NCBI GenBank assembly: GCA_964473555.1
Contig: CAYYPL010000004.1
Coordinates: forward strand, 203,163 to 267,162
Length of the DNA stretch: 64,000 nt
DNA from: UBA11400 sp964473555
Lineage (GTDB): Bacteria; Bacteroidota; Rhodothermia; Balneolales; HLUCCA01
Reading direction: 5' to 3'
In this document: positions 43,732 to 52,105 of the stretch, in pieces
How the letters are laid out: the number at the start of each line of letters is the position of its first letter
Numbering within the stretch: position 1 is the stretch's first letter
Position numbers and translations under genes: made by a program
Notes under the pieces: model-generated
What the model was told of the DNA's origin: nothing
The model's input: the letters and a program-made list of their open reading frames with translations, nothing else
The model's database searches: none

Positions 43732-44377
43732 GTGGATTGTGGAGGGTGATTACATTTTTTCCTACAAAGAATTCATCATTATGATAATCCGTCAATTTGA
43801 TTACTTCAAGCTCTAATGGAGTCTCACACTCTTTTATTTCATTCATATAATCATCACCCTTCAAAAAAATCACTGCCCTATATGATTGTCCCTTGGTCAA
43901 ATTAATGAAATCAAACAGCTTGAAGGCATGTTTAGATATAAATAAGAATGGCCTATCTTTTTTAACATCCGATATACTTTGATGCTTTGATTTGACATTT
44001 TTTAGCCCAAGGCCACGAACAATATCCCTACATGCCATCATCTTTTTCTCAACAACATCAACTAGTTCGAACTGATTTGTCGATACCATGGCCAAAGGAA
44101 TTCCCGGTAATCCACCTCCTGATCCAGCGTCAACGAAGTGTAGATTTTCATTTTCCCATAATGATGAATACTGAATCATGAGGGAATGATAAATGTGCTT
44201 ACGTAAATCATCTGGGGACAAATCTCTACTAACGAGATTTACCCTCTTATTCCAATAGAGCAATTTGCTAATGTATTCGCCTATTTGACCTCTGTTCTGT
44301 TCGAACTGAGCTTCTACTCGGCTCAATGTTTCACGTGAAACAATTCCTTCGATGATTTTATGTTTCACGTGAAACAT
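43676..44377 (-). CDS. rsmG: 16S rRNA (guanine-527-N7)-methyltransferase
   Basis: 233 residues. RsmG methylates G527 of 16S rRNA. The SAM motif V-D-A-G-S-G-G-G-L-P-G-I-P-L lies near 82-95. The first codons encode F-H-V-K-H and, slightly later, V-S-R-E-T, because two parS sites lie in the coding sequence. It follows mnmG by 12 bases, the standard order near bacterial origins, and its last 56 bases overlap the WYL regulator. Confidence 0.95.
   Translation of the reverse strand: MFHVKHKIIEGIVSRETLSRVEAQFEQNRGQIGEYISKLLYWNKRVNLVSRDLSPDDLRKHIYHSLMIQYSSLWENENLHFVDAGSGGGLPGIPLAMVSTNQFELVDVVEKKMMACRDIVRGLGLKNVKSKHQSISDVKKDRPFLFISKHAFKLFDFINLTKGQSYRAVIFLKGDDYMNEIKECETPLELEVIKLTDYHNDEFFVGKNVITLHNPHEKSRTQASDSSDAAIQA
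44327..44342. promoter_or_regulatory. parS site 1 (ParB/Spo0J binding)
   Basis: TGTTTCACGTGAAACA, a perfect 16-bp match to the ParB/Spo0J centromere site, inside rsmG codons for V-S-R-E-T. parS clusters near the chromosome origin. Confidence 0.95.
44361..44376. promoter_or_regulatory. parS site 2 (ParB/Spo0J binding)
   Basis: A second perfect copy of TGTTTCACGTGAAACA, with 18 bases between it and site 1 (centres 34 bp apart). The rsmG start codon begins within one base of this site, and the site encodes F-H-V-K-H. Confidence 0.95.
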
Positions 44378-44389
44378 TCTTCTCTCCTT

Positions 44390-46282
44390 TTATCTTTTGA
44401 GATAAATCATCAGAACTGCGATATCACTTGGTGTAACACCGCTGATTCGGCTTGCTTGACCGATAGTTTCCGGTCGAACCCTTTTTAGCTTGGCAACACC
44501 CTCAGAAGAGAGGCTTTTAATCTGGTCGTATTGTATTTTATCGGGAATAATGAGGTTCTCTTGTCGATTAATCTCATCAACCATTTCGAACTCTTTTTCT
44601 ATGTAACCTGCATACTTAAGCTGTATTTCAACCTGTTCAACAACATTTTTGTCGCTGGTAATTTCTGATATCTTCGTTGCTAATTCTTGGTCAGCACTCA
44701 AGACACCAGCCAGCGAAACCTGGGGACGAGTAATTACAGTTGGAAGCTTCATCGCTTGCTTAAGAGGCGAAGAACCCTGCTCTTCTAAATACGAATCTAG
44801 AATAGCGGGTTGTACAGAATGTTCAGCGATTACTTTGTGTACTTTATCAACGGCATCCGACTTAGCAAGCATAAGATGATATCTACCTTCATCAGCTAGG
44901 CCGATATCAAAACCAATCTTTGTTAAACGTAAGTCCGCATTATCCTGTCTTAGAAGTATGCGATGTTCTGCCCTGCTCGTGAACATTCTGTAGGGCTCGT
45001 CTGTACCCTTTCCAACCAAATCATCAATGAGGACTCCGATGTAAGCTTCAGATCTTTTCAGAACTACCGGATCTTTATCATGGACTTTTCGAGCTGCATT
45101 AATTCCAGCCATTAACCCTTGACAAGCCGCTTCTTCATATCCAGTGGTTCCGTTAATTTGCCCGGCAAAAAATAAATGCGAGACAATTTTGGTCTCCATG
45201 CTGCGATAAATCTGATGGGGAGGAAAGAAATCGTATTCAATAGCATAACCAGGACGAAGCATCACTACTTCTTCAAATCCAGGAACGGTTGTTAAAGCTT
45301 TATATTGAACGTCTTCAGGGAGACTTGTTGAAAAGCCATTCAAATACATTTCGTACGTATCCCAACCTTCAGGTTCGAGGAACAATTGATGTCTGTCACG
45401 CTCAGAAAATCTGTTAATTTTATCCTCGATGCTTGGACAATACCTTGGGCCCGTTGACTTTATGGATCCATTGAACATAGGACTCCGATCAAATCCCGTA
45501 CGTAACATGTCATGCACCTCTGGATTAGTATAACCAATCCAGCAAGTCATTTGTTTTTCGACAGGCAGTGCTTCTTTTGTCAGAAAAGAAAATGATTCAG
45601 AATCTTCGTCACCGTACTGTATTTCGAGTTTATCGTAGTTTACTGTTCTACCGTCGAGGCGTGGTGGTGTACCTGTTTTAAGTCTACCTGATTCAAAACC
45701 CTGGTCTTCTAAGCATTCAGTAATTCCATGTGAAGCACGCTCACCCGATCTTCCACCACCATATTGCTTTTCCCCAATATGTATGAGTCCATTTAAAAAT
45801 GTACCGCTGGTTAGAACCACAGATTTTGCCAGGATTTCCTGACCGGTCTGAGTGACGACACCATAGGCTTGTTTATCCTCATTGATAAGGACCTTGACCA
45901 CATTATCTTGTCTAAAATAGAGGTTCTTTTTGCTCTCAAGCACTTTTCTCATCTCGTGGGCATATAACATTCGGTCGCACTGCGCCCTGGGGCTCCACAT
46001 GGCCGGACCTTTTGACCGGTTCAGCATTCTAAATTGAACTGTAGATTTATCGGTTACTATCCCCGATAGCCCACCTAGCGCATCAACTTCTCTGAGTAAT
46101 TGTCCCTTCGCTACCCCGCCCATAGCTGGATTACATGACATCTGAGCAATAGCGTTCAGATTCATTGTAATCAGAAGTGTCTTACATCCCATCTGTGCTG
46201 CTGCACCAGCTGCTTCACTTCCTGCGTGACCTCCGCCAACAACAATAACATCATATGTGGGATAAATAGATTTTATAGTCAT
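44390..46282 (-). CDS. mnmG: tRNA uridine-5-carboxymethylaminomethyl modification enzyme MnmG (GidA)
   Basis: 630 residues. With MnmE it installs cmnm5U at wobble position 34 of several tRNAs, using FAD. The FAD loop V-V-G-G-G-H-A-G-S-E-A lies near 14-24, the P-R-Y-C-P-S motif with catalytic Cys near 283, and the N-G-T-T-G-Y-E-E-A motif near 376-384. The C-terminal helical domain that contacts MnmE and tRNA is complete. It is followed by rsmG and preceded by tRNA-Asp on the same strand. Confidence 0.97.
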   Translation of the reverse strand: MTIKSIYPTYDVIVVGGGHAGSEAAGAAAQMGCKTLLITMNLNAIAQMSCNPAMGGVAKGQLLREVDALGGLSGIVTDKSTVQFRMLNRSKGPAMWSPRAQCDRMLYAHEMRKVLESKKNLYFRQDNVVKVLINEDKQAYGVVTQTGQEILAKSVVLTSGTFLNGLIHIGEKQYGGGRSGERASHGITECLEDQGFESGRLKTGTPPRLDGRTVNYDKLEIQYGDEDSESFSFLTKEALPVEKQMTCWIGYTNPEVHDMLRTGFDRSPMFNGSIKSTGPRYCPSIEDKINRFSERDRHQLFLEPEGWDTYEMYLNGFSTSLPEDVQYKALTTVPGFEEVVMLRPGYAIEYDFFPPHQIYRSMETKIVSHLFFAGQINGTTGYEEAACQGLMAGINAARKVHDKDPVVLKRSEAYIGVLIDDLVGKGTDEPYRMFTSRAEHRILLRQDNADLRLTKIGFDIGLADEGRYHLMLAKSDAVDKVHKVIAEHSVQPAILDSYLEEQGSSPLKQAMKLPTVITRPQVSLAGVLSADQELATKISEITSDKNVVEQVEIQLKYAGYIEKEFEMVDEINRQENLIIPDKIQYDQIKSLSSEGVAKLKRVRPETIGQASRISGVTPSDIAVLMIYLKR

Positions 46283-46337
46283 TATGAGGTTGTTTTTTTA
46301 TAACTTAGATGAGCATTGTTAGCATAAATATACGCAT

Positions 46338-46369
46338 AAAAAAAGCCACCTACCCTTGGTAGATGGCTT
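46338..46369 (-). terminator. Intrinsic terminator behind tRNA-Asp
   Basis: On the minus strand AGCCATCTACC pairs with GGTAGGTGGCT (one G-U pair), followed by a run of seven T. It lies directly behind the tRNA, so the tRNA is transcribed separately from mnmG. Confidence 0.88.
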
Positions 46370-46372
46370 CTG

Positions 46373-46446
46373 CGATCCGGAAGGGACTCGAACCCTCGAC
46401 CTCCTGCGTGACAGGCAGGCGTTCTAACCAACTGAACTACCGGACC
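46373..46446 (-). tRNA. tRNA-Asp (anticodon GTC)
   Basis: A 74-base cloverleaf on the minus strand. The acceptor arms GGTCCGG and CCGGATC pair with one G-U. The anticodon arm CCTGC-CTGTCAC-GCAGG gives anticodon GTC, reading Asp codons. The T arm contains GGTTCGAGTCC. The 3' CCA is not encoded. Confidence 0.96.
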
Positions 46447-46576
46447 GTACAATGGCCTCTGCGACCATAATTTGATAGGCCTTAAATATACTTCATATTT
46501 CCACTAATTGTCAACATGTTTCGAATAAAGAGTATATTTTTGTGCGTCGATCGAAATGTAAATTCAATAAACTTGT

Positions 46577-47428
46577 TTACTTTTTAAAGAGATTCGAAAG
46601 CACAAAAAATACGTTTTCTTTTCTTTCTTTTAGTCGACGTGTAAAATATGGAACCCACATGGTACCATAAGGAACATAAACTCTGACATTGTAACCATCT
46701 TTAACCATCTGCTCACAAGTATCTTGGCGTAGTCCATAGAGCATTTGAAATTCAAAACGTGATTTATCTATCTTCTGCTCGGCAACGTATGATTTTACCC
46801 AATCAATCAACTGATCATCGTGTGTGGCCATTCTTGGATACGGTGTTTTAGCAAGTAATACTTTAGCATATTCCTTATATGCTTCGCGAATGTGAGGCAT
46901 TTTCTGGATTGCTAAGCGGTCAGGCTCACTGTAAGCTCCTTTACATAGTCGAACATCAGCTCCGACCGAGGCAAGATCGTTAATATCAGCTTTTGATCGG
47001 TATAGATATGCCTGTATAACAATTCCAACATGACTCCCATACACTTGTTGGGCTTCTTTGAAGATATCAACGGTCTCTTGAGTATAGTCCGTACCCTCCA
47101 TATCAATTCGGACAAAGCTGTTGTGTTTTTTTGCTACATCCAAGAGGGAAAACAGATTATCTCTGGTGTAATTACGATCGATGTCAAGTCCCATCATAGT
47201 CAATTTGATAGAAATGCTTGAATTTAAACCCAAATCTGATATCCCCTTAATGAGCTCTATATATTCCTCACGCGTATCGTCTGCTACTTTTCTTTCAGTA
47301 ACATTCTCACCAAGAAGATCAAGTGTAACTGATATTCCTTTATTGTTCAGATCTTTAACTTTTGAGACTGCTTGCTCAAAGGCCTCACCGGCCACAAATC
47401 GTTTTGCCAAGGCAAATGGTAATTTCAT
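46577..47428 (-). CDS. Proline dehydrogenase (single-domain PRODH)
   Basis: 283 residues. It oxidises proline to pyrroline-5-carboxylate with FAD, feeding electrons to quinones. PRODH barrel motifs R-I-D-M-E-G-T near 107-113, L-C-K-G-A-Y near 163-168, A-T-H-D near 203-206 and F-E-F-Q-M-L-Y-G near 226-233 are visible, and the C-terminal R-R-L-x-E-R-x-E-N-V closes the active site. This is the short stand-alone form, not PutA; the P5C dehydrogenase must lie elsewhere. A 21-bp palindrome sits 15 bases before its start codon. Confidence 0.93.
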   Translation of the reverse strand: MKLPFALAKRFVAGEAFEQAVSKVKDLNNKGISVTLDLLGENVTERKVADDTREEYIELIKGISDLGLNSSISIKLTMMGLDIDRNYTRDNLFSLLDVAKKHNSFVRIDMEGTDYTQETVDIFKEAQQVYGSHVGIVIQAYLYRSKADINDLASVGADVRLCKGAYSEPDRLAIQKMPHIREAYKEYAKVLLAKTPYPRMATHDDQLIDWVKSYVAEQKIDKSRFEFQMLYGLRQDTCEQMVKDGYNVRVYVPYGTMWVPYFTRRLKERKENVFFVLSNLFKK

Positions 47429-47443
47429 AGGGATATTATTAGG

Positions 47444-47464
47444 TAAATTTGAAGTTCAAATTTA
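47444..47464. promoter_or_regulatory. Perfect 21-bp palindrome in the proline dehydrogenase promoter region
   Basis: TAAATTTGAA and TTCAAATTTA are perfect 10-bp arms around a single G. On the minus strand its TAAATTTG matches the TAnnTTTG -7 element, so it could be both promoter element and operator of the PRODH gene; the same element also reads on the plus strand. No clear -33 TTG was found at ideal spacing. Confidence 0.5.
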
Positions 47465-47571
47465 TGCATTTTTCAACTCTATTAATTTAGATTGAAAGCC
47501 TTTTCTAAACATTTTACCATGATGAACGTAGAAATAAACCTTATTTCACAACTAATTGGTTAGAACACATC

Positions 47572-48555
47572 ATGAATACCTTTAAAAGTTTATCAGCTAT
47601 AGCCATAATGAGCGCTCTCGTGTTTATAGGTGCTGGAAACAATTTTCCAGATAGGGATAGTACACAACTAGATTACATCTATTTTAAATACAAGCAACAA
47701 GACAACGGAAACGCCTACAGCATACACCGATTTACTGCAACATCTAATGAGAACCTTGAAGTTAGAACATCGGGTGGAAGTATTAAGGTAAAAGGCGCTA
47801 ATGTTGACGAGGCAGAAGTCAGAATGTATGTCAGAAAGGGTGGTAAATATCTCTTTCCAAAAGACACAGACTTGTCAAACTTCGATATCGAAATAACAAA
47901 ATCTGGTAATACTATTTTAGCTAGCGTCATCAGAAGAGACATCAAACAATCTATTCTAAGCCGAAACAATGAGTCTATTTCATTCGAGGTTCTTGTACCA
48001 AAGAGTTTCAACATTGATGTGAACACCAGTGGTGGCTCAATCTATTTGGATGAACTGAATGGTTCACTTCAAGCCAGAACATCAGGTGGATCTCTAAGCC
48101 TGAATAACCTCGGGGGTGTTATTGATGCAAGAACCAGTGGTGGCTCGATTTCAGTAAATGAATCTGGGGGTAACATTAGTGTCAGAACAAGTGGTGGAAG
48201 CATTTCTGCCAAAAACACAGCTGGAAAAGTTGAGATTTCTACATCAGGTGGAAGTATATCATTGGATAATCTTTCTGGTGAGGTCGAAGCTTCTACTAGT
48301 GGGGGTTCAATAAGAGCTCATATGCTAAAAGTAGAGGGCCCTATTTCTCTGAGAACAAGTGGTGGATCAATTCGAGCTACACTACCTGAAGGAATGGGTT
48401 ATAATCTTGAATTAAAAGGTAACTCAGTAAATATTCCACTTCAGAACTTTACGGGAGAAACAAAACGCAACAGTATTTCTGGTTCAATGAATGGCGGTGG
48501 ATATGAGGTCTATATGAGAACAAGTGGCGGTAACGTTAATGTAGAATGGAATTAA
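47572..48555 (+). CDS. Exported DUF4097 beta-repeat protein
   Basis: 327 residues with an N-terminal signal peptide (about 1-23). From residue 60 on, the protein is a stack of short strands built on R-T-S-G-G-S-I, recurring about every 18-20 residues (eight or more copies), the pattern of the DUF4097 solenoid (adhesin-like beta helix). The role is unknown; such proteins are exported and often anchored at the cell surface. The gene is alone between PRODH and a terminator. Confidence 0.85.
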   Translation: MNTFKSLSAIAIMSALVFIGAGNNFPDRDSTQLDYIYFKYKQQDNGNAYSIHRFTATSNENLEVRTSGGSIKVKGANVDEAEVRMYVRKGGKYLFPKDTDLSNFDIEITKSGNTILASVIRRDIKQSILSRNNESISFEVLVPKSFNIDVNTSGGSIYLDELNGSLQARTSGGSLSLNNLGGVIDARTSGGSISVNESGGNISVRTSGGSISAKNTAGKVEISTSGGSISLDNLSGEVEASTSGGSIRAHMLKVEGPISLRTSGGSIRATLPEGMGYNLELKGNSVNIPLQNFTGETKRNSISGSMNGGGYEVYMRTSGGNVNVEWN

Positions 48556-48570
48556 ACCTTCTATTAAACT

Positions 48571-48606
48571 AAAAAGCCCCTGATGTACTCCATCAGGGGC
48601 TTTTTT
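48571..48606. terminator. Bidirectional terminator between the DUF4097 gene and the Mrp operon
   Basis: AAAAAGCCCCTGATG and CATCAGGGGCTTTTT form a perfect 15-bp stem around TACTC. It lies 15 bases behind the DUF4097 gene and 19 bases behind the last gene of the antiporter operon. Confidence 0.96.
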
Positions 48607-48625
48607 ATGTGTAGCGTTCTGAAGT

Positions 48626-50347
48626 TTATACCAGAAAATACACTACCGATATTACACTAAACACCAACAGGATGAATGCCAGGATAATTTCAATCCCAGA
48701 ACTGTAGGATTTTGCTTCGTTAGACGATCGTGTAAATGGATTAAGCCATCCCATTGGATTCACAAAGCTTTTAGATACCGCAAGACGTGTATTAAGCACG
48801 ATTTCCTCGGCTTTATCAAAGGTTTTATCTACACCGAATACAAAGATTCGCTTGATGAATACTGCTGGTTTACGATAAAACCAATCGGTGTCGAGTGCAA
48901 TATTGGGTTCACTTAATAACCTGCCACGCAGAAGCCAAAAACCGATGAATGCAAAGACAAGAATTTGTATCGTTTCAACGAAGTGATAGACGGTAAAGGG
49001 TTGATATTCATTCGGGTATGGTAGATATCGGTATAAAAGATCCGGATATACTCCGAATAGGATGCAGAAAAAAGCCCCGATTCCCATAGCCACTATCATG
49101 TTATTTGGTATAGCATTAACAGATATTTTAGTGGTGTCTGCACCGAACCAAGTATAGTATGGAAGTTTGAGTCCGGAATGTATGAATGTTCCTACTGAAG
49201 TGATTAATAATATGAGTACTGCTGTTTCAATATGTTCATATCCAAAGCTAGAGATAATCATGGATTTACCAATAAACCCATTGAAAAAAGGTAATCCAGA
49301 TATTGAGAACGCGCCAACCATGTACATCAGTAAGACAACTTTCATTTTAGAGGCTAGCCCCCCCAATTCAGTTAATTTGCTTTTACCTGTTGCATAAATA
49401 ACAGCACCAGCAGCCATAAAGAGGAGTGATTTGTACAATATGTGGCTAACAGCGTGAGCAGCAGTCCCATTTATAGCCATTTCAGTTCCCAAACCAATAC
49501 CAGCTATCATATATCCTACCTGACTTATGATACTGTAAGCTAGAATCTGACGAATATCATTTGCAAGTATAGCGAATACAGTACCGTACAGTGCCATCAC
49601 TACTCCAGTCCATATAAGAATTTCCCAATCAGGAAATACTCTTACTAAAACATATACAGCCGACTTAGTAGTTAAGGCTGACATAAAGACAGCTCCCGTA
49701 ATCGTAGCTCTAGGATATGCATCAGCTAACCAAGCATGTAATGGAGGAATAGCAGAGTTTAGTGCGACACCGAAAAGAATCAATACTGAAGAGGTGCTAA
49801 ATACATCTGGTAAAGCAGTGATTTCTATACTCCCAGTTTGTGCAATGTGCAACAGTATCCCGATGAATAGTAGCCCACCACCAAAAATATGTACCAGTAA
49901 ATAACGAAGTCCCACAATATCGGAGTCCGCTTCTTTTCTTGCCCAAATCAGGTAGGTAGAAGAAACAGCCATGATTTCCCAAAAGACAAACAAAGTGAAC
50001 CAGTCACCAGCAAATGTCACTCCCAATGCCCCTCCCGCATAAATGAGTGCGGATAACTGTTGGGTTTTATCCTGGATATGAAAAGCATAAACTCCACCAA
50101 CGATAACAATGAATGCAAAAATAATTCCAAATACTCTACTTAACGCATCAACATTGACTGGACTGAGATCATAACTAGCGAATGGTACGGAGAGCGAGTA
50201 TCCATCGGGCATTGAGAAGACCGCAAATAAAGCAAGTGCAGGAAATACTAGAAACGCACTCGACCTGTACTTGTCTGGAATTACCGACAAGATTGCAGCA
50301 CCGACGAAAAGTACCAGAGCCGGGAAAAATAACATTTCAGTTATCAT
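48626..50347 (-). CDS. Mrp-type antiporter subunit D-like protein (third copy)
   Basis: About 573 residues, with roughly 14 spans of the NuoL/M/N antiporter fold and an extra C-terminal region with two more hydrophobic segments. The start is taken at the ATG giving M-I-T-E-M-L-F-F-P; this overlaps the small upstream gene by 11 bases. Conserved antiporter signatures are H-A-W-L-A-D-A-Y-P near 220-228 and A-H-A-V-S-H-I-L-Y-K near 302-311. It is the last gene of the operon and could replace MrpA as proton- or cation-path subunit. Confidence 0.88.
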   Translation of the reverse strand: MITEMLFFPALVLFVGAAILSVIPDKYRSSAFLVFPALALFAVFSMPDGYSLSVPFASYDLSPVNVDALSRVFGIIFAFIVIVGGVYAFHIQDKTQQLSALIYAGGALGVTFAGDWFTLFVFWEIMAVSSTYLIWARKEADSDIVGLRYLLVHIFGGGLLFIGILLHIAQTGSIEITALPDVFSTSSVLILFGVALNSAIPPLHAWLADAYPRATITGAVFMSALTTKSAVYVLVRVFPDWEILIWTGVVMALYGTVFAILANDIRQILAYSIISQVGYMIAGIGLGTEMAINGTAAHAVSHILYKSLLFMAAGAVIYATGKSKLTELGGLASKMKVVLLMYMVGAFSISGLPFFNGFIGKSMIISSFGYEHIETAVLILLITSVGTFIHSGLKLPYYTWFGADTTKISVNAIPNNMIVAMGIGAFFCILFGVYPDLLYRYLPYPNEYQPFTVYHFVETIQILVFAFIGFWLLRGRLLSEPNIALDTDWFYRKPAVFIKRIFVFGVDKTFDKAEEIVLNTRLAVSKSFVNPMGWLNPFTRSSNEAKSYSSGIEIILAFILLVFSVISVVYFLV

Positions 50348-50552
50348 AGTAGTTTTCTTTTCTAAATATGAACAGTTTTCCGAGCCACTTGGATACATAG
50401 ATAATTACAATGCAACTTAGAAATCCCCATATCGCATAAAATGCGGGTATGGAATTCCACCAGTGCGAGTCGTAATCAGCCAAAAAAGTGAACTCAAGAA
50501 TCAAACTGATTACTGTCAAAACTCCTAAAGCTACCCAATGCCATTTTTTCAT
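50337..50552 (-). CDS. Small two-span membrane protein of the Mrp operon
   Basis: About 71 residues from the ATG giving M-K-K-W-H-W-V-A-L-G; an upstream ATG adds six residues. There are two hydrophobic spans, joined by D-S-H-W-W-N-S-I-P-A-F-Y-A-I-W-G-F, and a C-terminal F-R-K-E-N-Y-Y-D. As I recall, similar H-W-W and E-x-Y-Y-D proteins accompany complex-I-like antiporter subunits in other bacteria, but I know no assigned function. It overlaps the third D-like subunit by 11 bases. Confidence 0.7.
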   Translation of the reverse strand: MKKWHWVALGVLTVISLILEFTFLADYDSHWWNSIPAFYAIWGFLSCIVIIYVSKWLGKLFIFRKENYYDN

Positions 50553-50585
50553 ATTAATTCTACCTATCAATGTAAAATTGAGGTG

Positions 50586-52058
50586 TTAAAACAATGATGC
50601 TGCTACAGCGCTTGCCAATTGGAAAAACCCAAAAAACAGATCCGGAAATAGTCCAAAAAGTATGGATAAGACAGCTGTAACCATTAGTGGAACAACCATA
50701 AACGGTGATGCTTCTCCGTATTTTTCCAGCCCTTCTCCTTTTCTGAAGTAGGCTCTATGAATGATGGGAAAGAAATATCCTATGTTTAGAAGTCCACTAA
50801 CTACTAAAATGATTACCGGTAAAACCATGTCACCTTGAAGTGATCCCATAGCCAGATACCATTTACTTAAAAATCCATTTAGAGGTGGAACCCCGGCCAG
50901 ACCAAGCGAACCAATGGTAAACGCAGCCATCGTCCAGGGCATAATTTTAGCTATACCGTTAAGTTGACTAATCTCTGTTTTATGCAGGTTCACATAAATG
51001 GCACCAGCTACCATGAAGAGTGTAATTTTCATGGTGGCATGTGCTGCAATATGCATGATGCTACCCTGCATACCAAGTGGAGTTAATAAAGCAACACCGA
51101 GTACGATGTATGACAGATGTCCAACGGTGGAATAGGCTAGTCTTCGTTTTAGATTGTCCTGCGCAAAGGCAATCAGTGATGCAATAATGATTGTTGTACC
51201 AGAGAGGATGATTAGAATGTCGTTCAGACCATAACTACCCATTACATCCGTTCCGATTACGAATCCGACGACTCGTACCACTGCAAAAACACCCGATTTA
51301 ACAACGGCAACAGCGTGCAAGAGAGCACTGACGGGAGTTGGAGCAGCCATTGCGGCGGGCAACCATCCATGGATGGGCATAATACCGGCTTTAACACCAA
51401 CGGCACCAAGAAACAGTATAAAGATTACAAACATGTTCACATAGGGAACATCAATACCGTTGAAAAGACCACCAGCCACAAAATCTACGGATCCCGTGTA
51501 GTGATACACCAAAGCTGTTGCAGCTATGAGTAACAATCCCGCAGAAAGAGTAAAACCCAGATACTTTCGGCCAGCTTGAATTGCTTCCTTCTTCTCATTA
51601 TGAATCACAAGAGGATAAGTAGCCAGGGTCAGCATTTCGTAAAACAGAATAAACGTGATAAGGTTACCAGAAAAGGCAATCCCTATCGTTGCGGATAAAC
51701 ACACCGCGAAACTAGCAAAATATCTGGTTTGCTTATGCTCTCCAGCACCTCGGACATATCCAATTGAGTAAAATGAGGTGAATATCCAGAGTCCAGAGGC
51801 AATGGTTGCAAAAAATACACCCAGAGGATCTGCTTTCAAAAGAAACGGTAAACCAGGAGCCAAATCAAACAACGGTAACATAACCGTTTGACCGTTTAGG
51901 GCGCCGGGAATTAATGTGAGAACGAGTCCAAACTTAATGACGGATGCCAGTATTGTCCAGAACTCCCTGAGATTGGGCTTGGAAGAACTCAAAAGAATCG
52001 GAACCACTGCTACGAGTGAAACCAGAATCGCCAGTAAAGGAACCAAAGACTGATCCAT
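50586..52058 (-). CDS. mrpD: Mrp-type antiporter subunit D-like protein (second copy)
   Basis: About 490 residues, roughly 14 spans. Start chosen at M-D-Q-S-L-V-P-L; an ATG at 52097 would add 13 residues and leave only eight bases after the previous gene. Antiporter signatures are F-Y-E-M-L-T-L near 130-136, with the Glu that is central to proton transfer in this family, and H-G-W-L-P-A-A-M-A-A-P-T-P-V-S-A near 228-243. It is paired with the first D copy. Confidence 0.9.
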   Translation of the reverse strand: MDQSLVPLLAILVSLVAVVPILLSSSKPNLREFWTILASVIKFGLVLTLIPGALNGQTVMLPLFDLAPGLPFLLKADPLGVFFATIASGLWIFTSFYSIGYVRGAGEHKQTRYFASFAVCLSATIGIAFSGNLITFILFYEMLTLATYPLVIHNEKKEAIQAGRKYLGFTLSAGLLLIAATALVYHYTGSVDFVAGGLFNGIDVPYVNMFVIFILFLGAVGVKAGIMPIHGWLPAAMAAPTPVSALLHAVAVVKSGVFAVVRVVGFVIGTDVMGSYGLNDILIILSGTTIIIASLIAFAQDNLKRRLAYSTVGHLSYIVLGVALLTPLGMQGSIMHIAAHATMKITLFMVAGAIYVNLHKTEISQLNGIAKIMPWTMAAFTIGSLGLAGVPPLNGFLSKWYLAMGSLQGDMVLPVIILVVSGLLNIGYFFPIIHRAYFRKGEGLEKYGEASPFMVVPLMVTAVLSILFGLFPDLFFGFFQLASAVAASLF

Positions 52059-52105
52059 GGATCGACAATTTAAAGGTGAAAACAGCATGGCTGCCAAAAC
52101 AGCCG

